Source: Aureliella helgolandensis (GTDB lineage Bacteria; Planctomycetota; Planctomycetia; Pirellulales; Pirellulaceae). From it: a DNA stretch of 64,000 nucleotides. The DNA is taken from positions 6,386,859 to 6,450,858 of the forward strand of contig NZ_CP036298.1 of the NCBI RefSeq assembly GCF_007752135.1. The letters are read 5' to 3'. Under the pieces are notes generated by a model that worked only from the letters and a program-made list of their open reading frames with translations, was not told where the DNA came from and ran no database searches. Below are positions 62,801-64,000 of the stretch, in pieces. Position 1 is the stretch's first letter. Each line of letters begins with the position of its first letter. The translations under genes were made by a program, and so were the position numbers.

Positions 62801-63232
62801 TTACAATTCTCGCCGAAGCCGCGCATGTTCAATTTTATCCAACGGGTAGAGCTTCCCGACACCCGAGCCTGGACAAATACGGCAGGTCTCGTTCCATGCT
62901 CTCTTGCTCTTCAGATTGGAATCCCAGAATGGCCACGTCTGGCACTGGATGGGACGCACCTCATAGACCAAGCAACCGCGTGTCTCGGGATCTAAAAAGA
63001 TACAATCGCCATCGGGATACTCCACGAGACTCTCGCGTCCCTCGATCGAACGGACGAACTGATGCCGAAATTGACTCTCCTCCATCTCGAGTCTGTCCGC
63101 CATCGCTTTGACCTCGCGATTGTCGACCCACACGGCACCGGGTGCGCCGGAGCAGCAACCTCCGCATTGCGTACACTCAAAACTCAATCCATCCTTGTAC
63201 CACGGATCTTTTGCCGCCACGATTCTACTCAC
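62801..63232 (-). CDS. YkgJ-type zinc/iron cysteine-cluster protein
   Basis: 143 residues from GTG, overlapping the end of the upstream aminotransferase gene by 8 bp, so translation is coupled. Cysteines are set as FECTQCGGCC (Cys-x2-Cys-x2-Cys-Cys), GDCIFLDPETRGC, and RPIQCQTWPF, followed by ETCRICPG. This is the YkgJ/Fe-S-oxidoreductase-like (CxxCxxxCC) family, predicted to bind a metal or Fe-S cluster. Its exact job is unknown. Coupling to a cysteine-desulfurase-like gene suggests a link to sulfur transfer or Fe-S cluster handling (inference). Confidence 0.85.
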   Translation of the reverse strand: MSRIVAAKDPWYKDGLSFECTQCGGCCSGAPGAVWVDNREVKAMADRLEMEESQFRHQFVRSIEGRESLVEYPDGDCIFLDPETRGCLVYEVRPIQCQTWPFWDSNLKSKRAWNETCRICPGSGVGKLYPLDKIEHARLRREL

Positions 63233-64000
63233 CTTTTAAAATTCCTCGAAACGCGCGAAGCGCAACTGTAACTTCTTCCACGGTCGTGCTAGCGCCTGTG
63301 CTCAGCCGAAGCGTGCCCGAATTCGATGCAGCGTGCTGCTCTGCATGCACAAGTCCCTTGTGCACTAGTGCCGCACAATGCCACCCCGCGCGGACTTCGA
63401 TTCCAAACGCATCATCCAGTACACTCGCCAAATCATGAACATCCCAGCCATCCACGGACAGACTCACCACGGGGATATAGCTGGCTGCAGGCGTGCCCAA
63501 ACTCGCCGCCGCCACAGACCTGCCCAGCAAATGGACCTGCGGAAATTCCTGAAGGCCTTGCAGCAGCAGTTGATGCACGGCTTGCCATTGGTGAACTGCG
63601 GCGGGGGACTCGACGAAGTGTTCGGCAGCGACCGCCATCGACACGATCCCAGGCAGGTTCAGATTACCTACTTCTACCGCATTCGGCCAGTATTGCCCAC
63701 CGCTCAGCGATTCGCTGGCTCGGCCTGTCCCCCCGAAAAGCAGCGGGCGGAACCCCGCCTGCAAGTCATGTCCAACATACAAAAATCCCGTTCCGTGCAA
63801 CGCTCGCAGTCCCTTGTGCCCGGCGGCAGCCAACACATCAATGTTCATGGAGCGAACATCGATCGGCAGGTATCCCAAGGTTTGGGAGGCGTCGACCATG
63901 AACAAGGCTGCTGCGTCTTGCGCAACTTGACTCCAGGCCTCCAAATCCTGGACTGCGCCAGTTACATTCGAGGCATGCCCCAGGGCCACCAACCGGGTCT
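63225..64000 (-). CDS. Class V aminotransferase, cysteine-desulfurase-like (cut by window end)
   Basis: The frame is open through base 64000, so the N-terminal part lies outside. Visible: ALGHASNVTGAVQDLEA, FMVDASQTLGYLPID, and the PLP lysine in AAGHKGLRALHGTG. Late in the sequence are RPLLFGGTGRASESL and a Cys in GIEVRAGWHCAALVHKGL, in the place where cysteine desulfurases carry the catalytic cysteine. Thus it is a NifS/SufS/Csd-type or related class V enzyme. The downstream gene overlaps by 8 bp and encodes a cysteine-cluster protein. Other class V uses (selenocysteine lyase, isopenicillin epimerase-like) are possible. Confidence 0.88.
   Translation of the reverse strand, partial: TRLVALGHASNVTGAVQDLEAWSQVAQDAAALFMVDASQTLGYLPIDVRSMNIDVLAAAGHKGLRALHGTGFLYVGHDLQAGFRPLLFGGTGRASESLSGGQYWPNAVEVGNLNLPGIVSMAVAAEHFVESPAAVHQWQAVHQLLLQGLQEFPQVHLLGRSVAAASLGTPAASYIPVVSLSVDGWDVHDLASVLDDAFGIEVRAGWHCAALVHKGLVHAEQHAASNSGTLRLSTGASTTVEEVTVALRAFRGILKGE

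Overview
The window reads as chromosomal DNA of a planctomycete, most likely a Pirellulaceae-type bacterium (Rhodopirellula and relatives). This is inferred from gene content: two transmembrane Ser/Thr kinases, many GTG starts, a mraZ-rsmH pair that is not followed by ftsL/ftsI/mur genes, a lipoprotein joining a FlgI-like region to HEAT repeats, a membrane-anchored MutS-like ATPase, and long intergenic spaces with short repeats. No rRNA, tRNA or CRISPR array was seen. Where the longest open frame began at an unlikely TTG or GTG, or ran into a neighbour, an internal start was chosen and the reason given.

Layout. 1-8.6 kb: the 3' end of a class III aminotransferase, then a leftward exopolysaccharide/capsule region: WecA/MraY-type initiating transferase, NusG/RfaH-like factor, fcl, gmd, an animal-type ugd, a 98-residue unknown and an asparagine-synthase-like amidotransferase. 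9-24 kb: metabolic and envelope genes (GDPD, membrane FMN glutamate-synthase-like protein, PIG-L deacetylase, a KDG-kinase-like/SDR pair probably for hexuronate use, RidA, MazG-like hydrolase, peroxiredoxin, PBP4-type lipoprotein, TraB/GumN-like protein, esterase). At 19.7-22 kb lie two co-transcribed ionotropic glutamate-receptor-like channel subunits. Three copies of a ~115-bp intergenic repeat lie between 12.6 and 17.6 kb. 24.4-26.7 kb: a RAYT-type HUH transposase flanked by two oppositely oriented arrays of a REP-like motif.

27-34.5 kb: a GT39-type membrane glycosyltransferase, a site-2-protease-like M50 peptidase, hflX, and a complete IS1380-family element with terminal inverted repeats. 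34.6-41.5 kb: the MutS-like ATPase and a tight leftward four-gene unit of Ser/Thr kinase, GT4 glycosyltransferase, GXGXG (glutamate synthase C-terminal type) protein and a decayed FMN-barrel glutamate-synthase-like protein. This unit is the strongest candidate for an undescribed system. 41.7-53.2 kb: housekeeping genes eno, ribE-rsmA-kinase, pheA, dnaK and clpB, with clear hairpins after eno, dnaK and clpB. 53.7-64 kb: DUF481-like outer membrane protein, rsmH, mraZ with a four-repeat MraZ operator, the FlgI/HEAT lipoprotein, smc, a YkgJ-type cysteine-cluster protein, and a class V aminotransferase cut by the window end.

The most useful leads are the kinase/GT/GXGXG/decayed-FMN operon, the channel pair with one canonical and one degenerate K+ filter, the RAYT with inverted REP arrays, the intergenic repeat family, and the MraZ box on a cut-down dcw cluster.
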